Shown piece by piece: positions 49,301 through 60,894 of a stretch of DNA of 64,000 nt. The notes beneath the pieces were generated by a model. It searched no databases. It was not told where the DNA came from and worked only from the letters and a program-made list of their open reading frames with translations. A program made the translations under genes and the position numbers. The DNA is from Promerops cafer (taxonomy: Eukaryota > Chordata > Aves > Passeriformes > Nectariniidae). The stretch covers positions 62,001-126,000 of the forward strand of contig VZSE01010845.1 in NCBI GenBank assembly GCA_013398275.1, written 5' to 3'. Every line of letters starts with the position of its first letter. Positions within the stretch are counted from its first letter, which is position 1.

Positions 49301-52290
49301 CCGCCGGCAGCGTCCTCAGTCACACAAAAAATTCACAGAAAAACCCAGTGCTGGAGGAAAAGGTGCTGAGCTCTGGCAGGGAGTGAGAGCTGTCTCCTTT
49401 CATTTCTGTGTGTGAAACGAGTTCTTCCCAGGCGGTTCACCTCTGCACCCCTCAGAGGTGTCTTGCTGTTTGATGCATACACTGAAAACCTTGTTCTGCG
49501 TCTTCTCCACTCTGTCTGCTCAGGAGAGAAGTTTCACTTCTCCTTAAAAGCTGTTTGAGGGGTTTAAAAAAAGAATCTGAACTGGTGACTAGGATGTAAC
49601 TTGCTAAGTTATAAAGAAGTGGAGCTGGGTGGTGAGAATATTGTGATGGAATGTTGGAACAGCAGAATAAACGGGAGCTCATTGAAGAGAGGGGGGTGAG
49701 GAAAAGCTCCATAGGTTCCTTTATCAAATGTGCATATCATAAATGATAAATTTGGGTCCAAAGTCATCTCATTCCACCCCCCTGCCATGGGCAGGGACAC
49801 CTTCCATTATCCCAGGTTGATCCAAGCCCTGTCCAGCCTGGCCTTGGACACTTCCAGGGATCCAGGGGCAGCCACAGCTGCTCTGGGCACCCTGTGCCAG
49901 GGCCTCCCCACCCTCACAGGGAACAATTCCTTCCCAAAATCCCATCCATCCCTGCCCTCTGGCAGTGGGAAGCCATTCCCTGGCTCCTGTCCCTCCATCC
50001 CTCGTCCCCAGTCCCTCTCCAGCTCTCCTGGAGCCCCTTTAGGCCCTGGAAGGGGCTTGGGCCATCCCATGTAGCCTGTTTTCCACACGTTCATCCAAGC
50101 CCATTCTGGGCCTCTTTATGCATTCAGATCCTCCTCTCTTGCTGTGTGGGGGTACTTGCTTGTAATTCTTGGCATATTTCTCTCTTATCTGCTGCTGATA
50201 TTGATGTTACCCCATAGAAAAGAGAAATGGCTAAATTGATCTAGGAAGGCTACTAAAACAAAAAAAGTGTATTATATTCAGGACGTGAACATACCTGTAG
50301 CAGCAGCAGAAAATTTATGCTTTCGATGCAGAGTTTTTTTCAACCTTTGTCTGAAAAATCTCAGGCAAATTTAGTGGAAGGACTCTGCATCTCTTGCCTT
50401 GATGTGAGGCATCACTGATACTCCTGTACTCTCCCTTCAGGTAGGTGAAGTATATTGCTAACACAAAGCAGGGAAAGCCAATTTCTTTTTCTGTTCTCCC
50501 CTGTCTCTTTTTAAAATTTTAATTTTTTAAAAAAAATTTTTGTAGTGTATTTAAAGCCTGGCAACTTGATAGCCACCCAGCCCCCTAAACTGTGCAAGTA
50601 GCAGAAAGACTAGATAAGGAGCTCTCCTTGAAATGGCCTCCCAGTAAATTGGCACTATAGGAAATATTTCATGTTTCAATGGAACCAAGTAATCTGTGTA
50701 GGCTCGTTAGCTGGGAATTAGGGAGAGGCACCGTGCCCTGTGTGTGCAAGGCAGAGATTGTGGGCTTCACTTCCTACTGACTCCTCCTGGGGAACATTTG
50801 TAAATTATTTTGGGCTCCACTGCCTAACACAGATGCAGGCCCCTGGCAGGAAGGGGAAGACTCCGTGTGCATTTCTGGAAAGGAGCATGGCCAAGTGCCT
50901 AAACAGCTCATTTCTTGCTTTTTAGCTGTAGGAATTTGTTTAGGGGTTAAACTCTTAGGTTCCCTTGACCCTTTCACTCCTCTGTGTATTGGAGGAGCAG
51001 TGTTGTTGCACTAGCACTGTGTTTTGATGATTAAATCCCAAACATTCTGAGTGAGCCTGAGCACCCAAAGGGCTTTGCTGTCCCAGCCCTGCTCTTGGCT
51101 GTGCCCAGCACTGTGAGCAGGGCTGCTGCTTCTCCTGGATCTGTCCAGGCTGGCTCAGTGCAGGAATTCCACTGGAGCTCAGGATGCTTATGGGATACAG
51201 GTGGTGATTTGTCTTTTCATACAACTTCTTTTTTCAATTTTTTTTTTTTTTTTTTTTTGTACACTAGAACAGCTCTCTCTTCCCTGCAGGGGAAGTCACT
51301 GAGCACAAAGCTGTCCTTCAGAATGTACCCTGGTTTCTGTCCTTGTGTCCTGTCCCAGGCTCCCATCCTCACCAAGGGATGTAGCAAAGATCGATCTCCC
51401 CGAGTGTCTTGATTTATCTTGATTTATTAACTGAGAGGCTGTTGTGGAAAGGATCAGGGGTAAATTTCAGAGGGGCCTTTCCTGAAGGCATCTTGCCAAA
51501 TCCTGTCTCGTGCCTGATGCTTTCCAGCTCAGACTCACAGAAAGGAGAAATACATCCATAGAAGGGGAGCAGGAGAGGAAGGTTGTGATGTTAATCTGCT
51601 TTCAGTGGCTTTTTCAGGCACCCTGGCACTCGTGAGCCCATGTTTGCCCAGGCCACAGGGTGTGTTTCTATTGGTGGAGCTGCTTCAGGTATTTTCTCAG
51701 CTCCTTGGACACACTGAAATACCTTTGGTATAAATTTCCATTTTGCTTCCTGAAACTGCTGTATAATTAAATAGAAACTGCTATTTCCTATTTTGTGACA
51801 GCTCAGGTGACAGCACAAACTAAATGCATCCCAGCTGGGGCACAGCTCACCCCTTCTGTGTGATTCTTTTCCTCTTGATGAAGACAGGGCAGATTTTCCC
51901 AAGTGCCCATCAGCTCCTTGGATTTCCATGGTCATCCCCTTCTGCCCCGGAGGTTGGGAAATAGCAATTCTAGCCGGCTCTGTGTATCTTTAAAGTGTCT
52001 TTGATAATACTTCATGATTTTTTTTCAGTTTGAATGATTTCATCACCTGTCTTGTCTTTTTTTTTTTCACGAGCAGGAGTGAGAGGATGGGCCTGACTTT
52101 TAACCCTCTGGGAAACACAGTGTTTATTGTCCTTAGGGGCTACACTAAGCATGAGACCCGCTCCCATCCCAATAGAAGAGCCAGAATGGAGACAGACGCC
52201 TCCCCCAGTCACAGCTACCTCTGGGACCTTCAGACTACGGCGAGGCAGTCGGTTCACGTGGAGAAAGGAGTGCCTGGCTGTTATGGAGAG
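33927..52290 (+). CDS. HMBOX1: HMBOX1 homeobox telomere-binding protein, partial (4 exons; 3' end outside window)
   Basis: Joining 33927-34393, 36456-36541, 44766-44876 and 52137-52290 gives an uninterrupted 272-residue reading frame that I recognise as nearly identical to vertebrate HMBOX1. Family knowledge: the nuclear protein binds double-stranded TTAGGG repeats, helps telomerase associate with telomeres, and acts as a transcriptional regulator. Visible order: HNF1-type N-terminal segment (about residues 6-37, containing RFTIEQIDLL), a Ser/Thr-rich linker (about 50-130), the atypical POU-specific-like domain (about 133-229, recognition helix near SRISHWLL), a proline-rich linker, and the homeodomain start (from about residue 255, RRGSRFTWRKE). 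The last split codon needs an exon beyond 64000. The human protein is about 420 residues, so roughly 140 are missing. Start: the Met at 33927 has A at -3. The human form begins about 12 residues earlier and I could not find such a start here, so the true initiator may lie in an upstream exon. Confidence 0.95.
34394..36455 (+). other. HMBOX1: HMBOX1 intron, 2062 bp
   Basis: Bounded by gtcagt and ggtag. It holds a CR1 fragment at 34470-34668 starting about 80 bp from the donor; AATAAA at 35648-35653, which could act in intronic polyadenylation; and an AT-rich non-repetitive block at 36120-36310 that may be conserved. Confidence 0.85.
34470..34668 (+). mobile_element. CR1-type LINE 3' fragment in HMBOX1 intron
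   Basis: Sense copy: agggtggtaaaatgctggca, ttgtccagggaggtgcccca, acattcaaggtcaggtggga, cagggctctgagccacctga, then the ggtttggactaaatgccctg and acgtctcttccagcccac segments. It resembles the copy at 42460-42655 more than the others. Confidence 0.8.
36456..36541 (+). CDS. HMBOX1: HMBOX1 coding exon, 86 nt (POU-like domain, first helices)
   Basis: The exon begins with G completing the split Arg codon and encodes RDSSVIKEEIKAFLANRRIS and the following QAVVAQVT, ending with the first base of a Gly codon. The acceptor is a T-rich tract ending in ggtag; the donor is ACAG|gtaaga. It is not phase-symmetric (enters phase 2, leaves phase 1), so skipping it alone would shift the frame. It forms the early helices of the atypical POU-specific-like domain. 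Confidence 0.95.
37272..37685 (-). mobile_element. CR1-type LINE 3' region
   Basis: + strand text: gaatcactttggttggaaaa, gtcctctaagaccattgagc, atgccacatccacatggctt, aaatccctccagggatgggg, then the gggagttgtgcagagccaga and ctgagcctccttttctccag segments. Minus-strand copy of about 410 bp reaching into the ORF2 end. Confidence 0.9.
37960..38095 (+). mobile_element. MIR-like (CORE-SINE) remnant
   Basis: ctgtgatcctgggtaaaatg, then cctggtctcagtttcatctg followed by gaaaatcatgagatt, parallels MIR gtgaccttgggcaagtcac ... cctcagtttcctcatctgtaaaatg. Confidence 0.5.
41197..41212. repeat. Poly-T tract
   Basis: Homopolymer run of about 16 T within an HMBOX1 intron. Confidence 0.85.
42460..42655 (+). mobile_element. 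CR1-type LINE 3' end
   Basis: Sense copy: gccccatccctgggaacatt, caaggtcaggttggacaggg, gcagggggtgttggactaga, tgacctttaaaggtctttcc, then tgtgattccatga. Confidence 0.9.
44425..44500 (-). mobile_element. Possible MIR-like remnant, reverse
   Basis: ttcccatttcacagatgaag followed by an atcagggaaggtg segment resembles the reverse MIR stretch cccattttacagatgaggaaac. Short match. Confidence 0.3.
44766..44876 (+). CDS. HMBOX1: HMBOX1 coding exon, 111 nt (POU-like recognition helix)
   Basis: The exon encodes GISQSRISHWLLQQGSDLSE and continues to the KTNPG boundary, covering the DNA-recognition helix of the POU-specific-like domain. The acceptor is a strong pyrimidine tract ending in tttttcacag; the donor is CCTG|gtaaac. 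It enters and leaves in phase 1 and is exactly 37 codons long, so it could be skipped without shifting the frame. Confidence 0.95.
45050..45100. repeat. Short tandem repeat, about 15-bp unit
   Basis: Three degenerate copies of an agagctgcytcatcc-like unit in a row. Confidence 0.6.
48384..48414. repeat. (TTTTA)n microsatellite with poly-T
   Basis: About four TTTTA units followed by a run of about ten T. Confidence 0.85.
49103..49151 (+). repeat. (GATGGG)n microsatellite, G-rich + strand
   Basis: About eight uninterrupted GATGGG units. Each unit supplies four Gs in the GGGG phase (ggggat), so the + strand, which is the coding strand of HMBOX1 and thus the sequence of its pre-mRNA, has G-quadruplex potential. 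Confidence 0.95.
49755..50065 (-). mobile_element. CR1-type LINE 3' region
   Basis: + strand text: catctcattccacccccctg, tccattatcccaggttgatc, gtccagcctggccttggaca, ccctgtgccagggcctcccc, ggcagtgggaagccattccc, then a cagctctcctggagcccctt segment. Minus-strand copy. Confidence 0.9.
51238..51258. repeat. Poly-T tract, 21 bases
   Basis: The longest homopolymer in the window; no recognisable SINE or LINE body on either side. Confidence 0.9.
52137..52290 (+). CDS. HMBOX1: HMBOX1 coding exon, 154 nt (linker and homeodomain start)
   Basis: The exon encodes the ATLSMRPAPIPIEEPEWRQT linker and then RLRRGSRFTWRKECLAVME, the N-terminal arm and first helix of the homeodomain. The acceptor is ttattgtccttag; the donor is GAGAG|gtacgt. 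It ends after two bases (AG) of a codon that is Ser in human. The next exon, expected to start with a TYFNENQ-like homeodomain continuation, was looked for downstream and not seen by eye before 64000. Confidence 0.95.
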
Positions 52291-55200
52291 GTACGTGCTG
52301 GCTCTCCGAGGGGGTTTGGAGAGGGGACTTCTAAAGCCAAGACAAGGGTCCTTTTCCCTGCTCTGGTGAACACCAGCGTTGTTTTCATGGATGTGTTGTA
52401 GCCTCGTGCAAGCCTGTAAGAATTTGATTTGTGATGATGGAGTAGGAGGAGCTGTTTTGCCCCTCGTGTTGTGTAAAAAATTGTAACACTGCTCTGGACA
52501 GGATCTCTTGATTTTTGTACGTCATATCCTTAACTCAGTCTGAGCGTGTTGGTGGTCAGCTCTTCCTTTGCTTTTGTAGAAACTTTTCCACTTATCCTGA
52601 TCCAGGCTCTCTTGGGAGGGTCTTGCAAGCTCTTCCCATTCTGCATTGCTCTTTCCATTCTGCATTTCTCCTTTCCACTCTCCTGACTTGTCCTGATGCC
52701 TCGTGGTGTTTTAAAGCGGATTTCGGCAGCGCTGTAATTGTTCGGGATGCAGAACTTTGCCTAACAAGCAGTAGATTCCTGATCCAAAAAGGCTCTTAGA
52801 ACCCTTTTACAGGAGCTGGGAGCAGCACAGAGCAAAGTGGATCTTTCAAATCCATATGCAGAGTGGCAGGTGATCGTTAGAGCTCCCAGCTCTCCTCTCT
52901 GAGCCCGGGCGTGCTTTGCCTTCCCCTCTGCTTACAGGAATGTCTCTTCTGTGGATAATGTTGTACAGTAGAAAAGGGCTGGGGAACTTGGATGTGGTTT
53001 AGGGATGAATGCATATTTCTGTCCAGGGCTAAATGGCTGGGAGGAGTTTTTTCTCCTCTGAGAGTGTGAGGAGCCTCCTTTCCATGGAAGGACTGGGTGA
53101 CTGTGTGTGCTACACTCCTCCTGGGTCTGCAACCCCACTGAGGTCTCAGCCAGCAGATCTGTAGGATGTGTTTTTACCATTTCTTTAATGCTTCCCTTTC
53201 CTCTTGCTTGCATGGGGGTCTTGGGAACTGATTAGGAGCAGGAGAGCATATTTTGCCTCAGCTAAGACTGAAATCCTGAGCTCCCTCAGGAACACAGGCT
53301 GGACACACTTCTGTGTCTCTGCAGGACTGGAACTAGTAACTTAAATGTTTGTTTCCCTCTTCTGGCCTGGCACTGATATTTTATCTGGCACTGATAGTTT
53401 TGGCTTTGCCTGGATGTTTCCCCAAAGGAAATAATGTAAATGTTTGAAATCTGTTCTGCTTTGTTGGACCCAACTAATGCAAAGTCCTGTGATGTGACAG
53501 TGTGTTTTTCTAGTGTCCCCCTCCATAGAGGCAGAACAAGGGGCAGGGCAGGATCTTTAGCACTTTGAAATGCTTGTCTGACTGTCCTGATTGTGTGTGC
53601 AGAAGGACAGAACCACCCCAGCTCCGTGTGCCTTCAGGGCAGCACCATCTCCTGATCAGCCCTCTGTGTGTGAAATGCTCATTGGGAGTGGAATTAGAGC
53701 TCTTTGGGCATGGCTGTTTTTCTTCCTGGTTTCTGCCTGGCTCAAAGGGCAGTAACTGCTGTTATTTGCTGTTGGAACCCTGATTGTGCCTCAGACTCCT
53801 TTGCTGGGGAAACTGCTGATAGAGAGCTGAGCAAGCCACCCTTTCCTCATCCACCTCTCTCCCCAAGCCAGTCTCTGCTGGGACCCCCTAGAAATTAAAA
53901 CTGTGGTGTTTTAGTACATCTGTTAGAAAGGTGGGAGATTTGGGTTTGGGTATTGAAGGAATCAAGTTGGTCTTGATACTGGAAATCATCCAGTTGTGAA
54001 TGCAGATACATAATCACTCCATCTAATATTTCACTAAATTCTTTGTTGTTCTTGGTTTTGTTCTCTGTGTCTTGTGCTCTGTAAGGTCTTTGCTGCCAGG
54101 GTTTTCTCCTTATTCTGCTGCTGCCACATTGCCTTAATCCTGGCTTTTAATATTAATTTGCCAAGCCCTTGGCTAGGTCACTGGGTTCTGGGTTTCACAG
54201 CCTTGTGTGGGGTACTGGGAAGCAAAGCTGAGTTTTACTTGAGGCAAGAACACAGTAAAAGTGTTGTGTGACAATAAAGCTACACCATAAAGCAATGGGA
54301 ATATGGTTATTTAACTGTTGTGCTTTAATAGGCCTCGTTGAGCTGTAAGGATGAGCTGTTTTATGTGACAAGTTTTGAAAGAGTGGGAGAAAAACGCTCT
54401 TCTGGGAGCCCTTGGAAAAAAGTCACTAATTTCACTTACAGGGCACTGGAGTTTTCCAGGCTTGGCCACGATATGACTCATAACAGCAGCAGGATGAAGG
54501 TAACCAGACCCCTCGGGCCCAAGCAGATCAGGTTCCCCTGGTGGCCCAGGGTCAGGAATAAGCATTTGGCCACTAAAATGGTGTTTGGCATTGCCTGTGG
54601 GCAGGTGCCATTTGCCTGGTAATTTGCATTTTCCTCTGCAGGATTAAGTTTTGACTCTAAGTGGAGGCATCTCAGTTTAATGGACTGATTACCCTAATGA
54701 AATGCAGCTTTCAGTGCACTGGGGTTGTGTGTCCTGCAGCTTCTGGCTCTGATGTTGGTGCACACAAGGATTTAGGCACCTGCTTTGGAGCTGCTGCTCT
54801 GGGAAGCTCAGGAAAGTGCTCGTTCATTTGGGCTGATACCTGTCCAGGAAGGAGAAACAGTTCCAGGAGAAAATTCCATCCCACTAATGCACTCAGAGGA
54901 GGGCTCTGTGCACCTTCCTCTCTGGCTGCCTCCTGCAATTAGAACTAACTCTGATGGTTTAGTTTAATGCCTGAAGATAAGAGGGTGGAATCCAGACCTG
55001 AGTGGAATCTTTGCAAAACTCCTCCTTCCCTCTGAAATGTTTCTGTGATGCTGTATAAACATTTTTTGGCTGAGGATGAGGGTGTTGACCTGCTCCATCA
55101 CTTAATTGTGCCCCCTGCTTTTGCTTTTGTCTTGGATTCAGTTGGTAAAAGTCGTAGTTGCTAAGAGTCCATGTGTCAAACCAGCTGAGAGCACTTCAAG

Positions 55201-56554
55201 GGAAGAATCTGAATGTGATTGCAAAATTTTGAGGGATTTGTTTCTTAGGAGGAGGCTCTCCAATTGAAAATGCACAGCACTGGTCATGAACTGAATGAGA
55301 AGGGTAAGGGTTGAAGGGGTAGTTTCTCTTTTTAAAAAAATATTTAAATTAACAACAAATTCCAGTTCAATTCATTATTATATTGGTGCCAACCTGATAG
55401 GATGAAGATGAGAGTTAAGGCCATATCCTGAAATGTCTGATGTACCTGAGGGTCTGAGTACAGAGTATGTGTATTAAAGGAACTAATTGGTTTATACTGG
55501 ATTTCCAGGATGCTGCTTGTGGTTTCTGTAATTCAATTCTCCAGCCTTTACTGCTTTTTTGGAATCCTCCCAGGGTAGTTTATTAACCCCCAGTCTTAGA
55601 TTTTTTGGACAATAGATATGGGTCTCTTTATCCCTTTACTGTTTATTTTTCTGTAGGTATCTCTCTGAATATTTATTCTCTGAAGGTTGAGAGGAGCAGT
55701 GGTTCCAGAAAGTAAAGTTCTATATTTAACTGCAGACTAGGTGTGGTTCAGACAACTGCAGTGCTACTGATGCCAACCTTGACCTGTTCTCTTCTGGAGC
55801 CTCCTGCTCATGGAATATGCTGAGTTTTGAGTGTGTCAGTGTTGTTGTGTGGCTTTGCCCTCCTTTGGGAGCAGAGCTAAGACTGCAAGAGTCCTTTCTG
55901 TGCAAACCCGAGGTTAAACTTGAAAAGCTCCTTCTGGTTCACTTTCGTGTTCTTTTTTTGTTACGTCTTGTCCCACAGATAATGTTGTGTTTTTGTTTTT
56001 TTTTCTTTCTTTTTCTCTGCTTTGCTTCTTCTTTTCAACCCCTCTCATTAGAAGTATGAAATTGAAAATTCCCTTAGGGCTTTCTCTTTTTTTAATGAAG
56101 CTGTGCTGTCTTGTCAGTCTACTTTTTTATTATTATTTTTTTTTCCCTAGTGATTTATGCTTTGCTTCTAATCGTATGTTGGAGTCGAGGTTTATCTTCT
56201 TTTTCAGGCAAGAAAATAACTAAGATTGGCAGCAGAATCAGTGATTCTATACCCATTTTAAGGCACTTTTAACCCAGTTGTTGGAGACTGGGGGGGGAGT
56301 TGAGTGTTGTTTTTTAAGTATATGCTTTATCCAAAGATCAAATTAAAATAACTGTAAATTCTGCCCTAAACAAAAATGAATAATTCATCAGTTGAACGTA
56401 TTTCAGTTTGTCTAGGGAGCAGGGACTTTGCTTTCTGGTTGAGGGTTATTTGGTTTGATTTTATGGCTCTGGGTTTTTATTTTAACACTTGTCTGTGCTT
56501 CTGAAGCTTCTTTCATAAAGATGTATTTAGATTAAATAAGAGTGAGATGCTATA

Positions 56555-56620
56555 GATCCCCATCATCCCCATTTCATAGGTGGCAGAACAGAGTCAGGTG
56601 TTCCACTTGGCTTTATTCAG
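56555..56620 (-). mobile_element. Possible MIR-like remnant, reverse
   Basis: atcatccccatttcataggt followed by ggcagaacagagtcagg resembles the reverse MIR stretch ttatccccattttacagatgaggaaactgag. Confidence 0.3.
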
Positions 56621-57159
56621 AAGAGAAATGGGTTTAGATTTCCCAAGATAGGGGGGGTACAGTTTCGTGCTGTAGTTGAGCTGAATTAACATTTTGTCAC
56701 CAGCTCATCCTTGGGTGTTACCCTGCCTCGCCACCCTTCTCAGTTCCTCCTCCTCAGTTTCCCTGCTCCTGCCACCCTGCACCGTGCCAGAGATCTTTCT
56801 TCTCTGATGGAAATAGCAGCCAATTCAGCCTGCTTCAGGAAAAAGAAATCCTTTTCATTTCCCCCTGCATTTTCCTGAGTTGTTTTGGCTTGCTGTGCCA
56901 GGGCTGTGCTGGGGCAAAGGACAGGAATGCACAGCTGGGAGCACCAGGAAGGAGAGGTTGAACACAGAGATGGTGATTCCATGGAGTTGTTTGGTCTGCT
57001 TGGTTTTGTTCTGATTTTGTTTGGTTTGAGTTGGATGAGTTCCTGGTTTGTTTACAGGCATGGTTGTACTGGCATCGTGGAAGAGGAGTCCTTTGGTTTT
57101 TCCACGGTGCAGGAACGCGTTAGGTCCATGAGGATTAGAGGGATGGGGCACCTTCGCTC

Positions 57160-57541
57160 TGAGAGAGTTAGAGGTTTCCAGCCTGGAGAAGAGAGGAATC
57201 TGGGGAAAGCTCGGAGCCCCTTCCAGAGCCTAAAGGGGCTCCAGGAGAACTGGAGAGGGACTTGGGACAAGGCATAGAGGGACAGGACACAGGAAATGGC
57301 TTCCCACTGCCAGAGGGCAGGGATGGATGGGATACTGGGAAGGAATTCTTGGCTGGGAGGGTAGGGAGGCCCTGGCACAGGGTGCCCAGAGAAGCTGTGG
57401 CTACCCCTGGATCCCTGGAAGTGTCCAAGGCCAGGCTGGACGGGCTTGGAGCAGCCTGGGCTAGTGAAGGTGTCAGAATTGTAACAAGATGACATTTAAG
57501 GTCCCTTCCAAGTCAAACCATTCCGTAATTCCGTGATTACT
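57160..57541 (+). mobile_element. CR1-type LINE 3' region
   Basis: Sense copy: ccagagcctaaaggggctcc, aatggcttcccactgccaga, gccctggcacagggtgccca, ggatccctggaagtgtccaa, then ttaaggtcccttccaagtca and a terminal attccgtaattccgtgatta. Confidence 0.9.
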
Positions 57542-59809
57542 GTGGCATCACTGCCCAGCCCTGTCTGATTTAACCAGCTGTGGTTTTGTTTCCCTTCCAA
57601 AGTGGACCCAAGCTGAGGAAGGTCATCCCCATGCCGAGACCAGTCTCTGCTGCATTCCCATCATGCTGCTGGGAGATCCAGCCTCGTTTCCCCTCCTGGA
57701 AGAGGCACATCCCACCCCGATCCCGAGGCAGTGCCCTGGGCGTGGTCCTGGCCCCGGGTGAGATGAGGCCTGATGTGCCTTGTTAGAAATCCTTCCGACT
57801 GTGAAAGCGCTTTCACTGCCGCTCTCCTGAGCGCCGGGGCTTCCATGGCTTCCCTGGGGAACACGAGAGCTCTATTAGCTCCTGAAATTCAGTTAGGAAA
57901 TTTTCTTAGTTAATTTCATCCCATTACTCTTAGTTATGTCTTCCAGCAGAACCTTAATACCGGCCCCATAGGGGATCTAAGTTTCCTGTGCAAGGCTTTG
58001 GAGGAGATTGGAGTTTGGGATTCATTGCGTTTCTCCCTTTCCAAGCTGACAGCAGAGCAGGAAGTAATGTCCTTTGGCCCCTTCCATTAGGCTGCTACGT
58101 TGTTAGAAACAGAACAGCAGCTTCTCATCAATACAGCCACGGCCACAGGTCGGCTGGGGAATGCTGCTTGTCTGTCCTGGGTTTGCTGAGAGGTGAGCAG
58201 GGCTGGGAATTATCTCTGCTGTCCCTGTGACCCTCAGGTGTCCTTGAACCTTTTGGTGACTCGTTGTTCTCAGCTGTAAAATACCCACTACCAGCTTGGG
58301 GGATGAGTCAAGCCAAGGGAAAAGTGCCAAAAGCCTCTAATTCTTGGGTTACGAAGGAATACTGGCATTAGGAAAAGCTTTGTGACTTCAGGAATGGCAC
58401 AGCACTAAGCAGGGTATCTACAGGAGCTACAAAACGTTTCTCAGGAGCAAATCAGCTGAAATCTGTCAGGATGGTTCTGAGATACTTGATCTTAATGCAG
58501 AGAGAAACATCAGGTGATTTCTTTATATTTTTTCCAGCTCTTTCAATCCTGTCATAAGGTGTTTGTTAGTCAGCAACTTCCAGGGGAAGATTCAACTTCA
58601 TTAAGTCCTTTGAGACACAGGGATTGGGTTTTTTTTAGGCTCTTTGCTGTCTGTGCTCCTGAAATGCTTCGAGATCTGAGTGAAGGCACTTTTCAAAGGC
58701 ACCCAGCAAAGTTCACTCTACCATTCAGATGCAGGCAAGATCAGCTGGTTGTGTGAAGGTTCAAGTGGTTTGGCTCAGGGTCATTGCTCTGTGTCTTCAT
58801 AAAATGCAAGAGCAGCCATTTTCTGCTTGGCACACAGGATCTGCCTTATTTTGCATTAGATCAAGCTCTGTTCCCTCTCAGACATGCATAATATACAAGC
58901 TTCCTATTCTAATCAGCTGTAAGCAAATCCCAGTTGTTTGGCAGATTGCAGGCAGTAAAAAAGAATGCAAGGATGTCTGCCCAAAGCCTCGCCAGACTCT
59001 GGTTTCTTCAAGGATCCAGCACCTAATGAGTTATTTTGCTTTCTAGAGAGCTCAGGTGCCTTCTGTATCTTTGTGTTCTCTCTCTCTCCCTCTTTTAAAA
59101 AATAATAAAAAGATCATCTGTGGGAGGGGCAGCTCCTTGCAGCAGACCTCAGATAAAATTCTTGTATCTGCCAAGGTCAGAATAACTGAAATCAACATTT
59201 AGAAAAAGCAACTTTGTCAATCTCGTCTGCAACAGCTCCGGCTGGTGCAGCAAACCCACGTTTTAGAAATGAGAATTCTCCTCTAGCCAGATGCTCTGCT
59301 GCATTTGTCCAGCACCAGTTGAGATCCTCAGTGTTCTGTCCCCCTGCTCATGAAGGTGACAGGCAGGATCTCATCCCAGCTGATGATGGTTGTGGTGTTT
59401 ATCATTCTTTCTACCTGTCCTCTCCATCCTGGTTCACACCTGGCCAGCAGCCATGTGGCTATGGACAAAAGCTGTTATCTCCTATCCTGTATTTTTAATC
59501 CTGCTATTGCAGCTCTGGGCGTTCTTATTATTCACATAAATATGTAATTCCTTCTAAATCCTGCAAAGGTCTTCAGGGTACTTCCGGAGAACTAATTATA
59601 CCTAGTTTCATTTCATATGCTAAAATGTGTTTAAAAAGTCAAAGGTCCCTCTGGCATGAGTACCATGAGAAAGAATAAGGCAGAACATTGCATTTATCCA
59701 GGATCATTCTCTCTGTGTGCTGCTATCAATGTGCTGCTCGTTTATCTCCTCTCTGAACTTAACAGTCACTCTCTTATCTCTTCTCAGACACCAAGGCTTC
59801 CCTTGTCTC

Positions 59810-59940
59810 TAATAATATTAATTGTCACTCTTCTCTGGACCTTTTCTGTTCTTACATTCAATTTTTATGACCTGGGGCAGGTGAGTGGGGACCCAAGCAG
59901 AGCTGATTTCCATATTTCCAGGGTAAATATTCTGGCTTAC
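59810..59940 (-). mobile_element. Old CR1/L3-type LINE remnant
   Basis: + strand cactcttctctggacctttt, then ttacattcaatttttatgac and ctggggcagg, matches the reverse of the CR1-like stretch with cttctctggaccctttccag and ...gaggtggggcgaccagaactg. Diverged. Confidence 0.4.
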
Positions 59941-60894
59941 ACAAGCAGCTGAATCCAAGTCCTGTTGTTCTCTGACCTCCAGCCTAACATCTGGGGTTTT
60001 TTTGCTGATCACTTTTGTGCATTGATTGAGAGTATCTCTTCTTGGAATAGTCTTTTCTGAATAACTACTACTGATTTAGACCTGGTCTTGTATGTGAGGA
60101 GTTGGAATTTGTTCTTTTCCACGTGCAGTGCTTTGCTTAATCCCGAGATAACAAAAGAAGTTCAGTCGTGGGAGTGTTAATTGCTGTGAATTTCAACAAT
60201 ACCAGCTTTATTTGTATCCAGTATAAATAATTCACCTTGCAGAACTTTATTTAGTGTAACTGTTAGTTGTCTTAGGGCACAGCTTGTGTGAGTCAAGGGC
60301 TTGTGCTGAGTTCATACACAAAACCTCTTGCTCTTTACAATCATGTTGAGACCTCTAGATGCTGCCTGCTGTAAGGACACTGTAAAAATGTAAGTCTGGT
60401 GCTGTGATTTCTCTCTCTTCAAGCTTTCTTGATTTGCCTCAGTCCTTCGTGGTGGTGTTCTTCCTGTGACTGTCCTGTTCAAAGCACACGGAAGGAATTA
60501 GAAACAAAAACTTGTATTAATCAGCTAAATTGTTATTTTCTCAGGTATTTTAACTTGGTTTCAGGAGGCAGGGAAAGCCATGACAGACTTGTCACACCAA
60601 CTCTGAAGTGGCCCCTGGCAAATTGAGGCTGCATTTTGTGTGGTTGTTCACAATGTCTGGGCTGTCCAGAGCAGCTCCAAGCTGAGGGAAGAGTCACCCA
60701 TCCCAGCAGGGTTCACCCAGCCCGTGTGTGATGTTACCCCTGGAACAAACCCACTGAAGTGAGTTACAGTGAACTTCCTGAGGATCTGGGGATCGTTCAG
60801 AAGGAATTCAGGACCAGGCTGGCACCTTGTCACCTCTGGCTGTGCTGCAGCCAGGGCTGTGCTGCTCCTGTCACCAGGGAGGATGCAGGAGCAG

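Larger units (their letters stand above)
44877..52136 (+). other. HMBOX1: HMBOX1 intron, 7260 bp
   Basis: Bounded by gtaaac and ccttag. It contains a minus-strand CR1, a G-rich hexamer repeat, a pentamer repeat and a 21-base T run, and ends with two competing acceptor-like sites at 52026-52027 and 52075-52076. No other exon recognised. Confidence 0.85.

Noticed and set aside
48974..49323. Minus-strand frames with long Pro-Ile or Pro-Ser repeats
   Set aside because: They are direct translations of the GATGGG microsatellite, not a repeat protein.
54338..54622. 94-codon frame considered as a possible extra HMBOX1 exon
   Set aside because: Its translation does not resemble the expected homeodomain continuation and it lacks properly placed acceptor and donor sites in the right phase.
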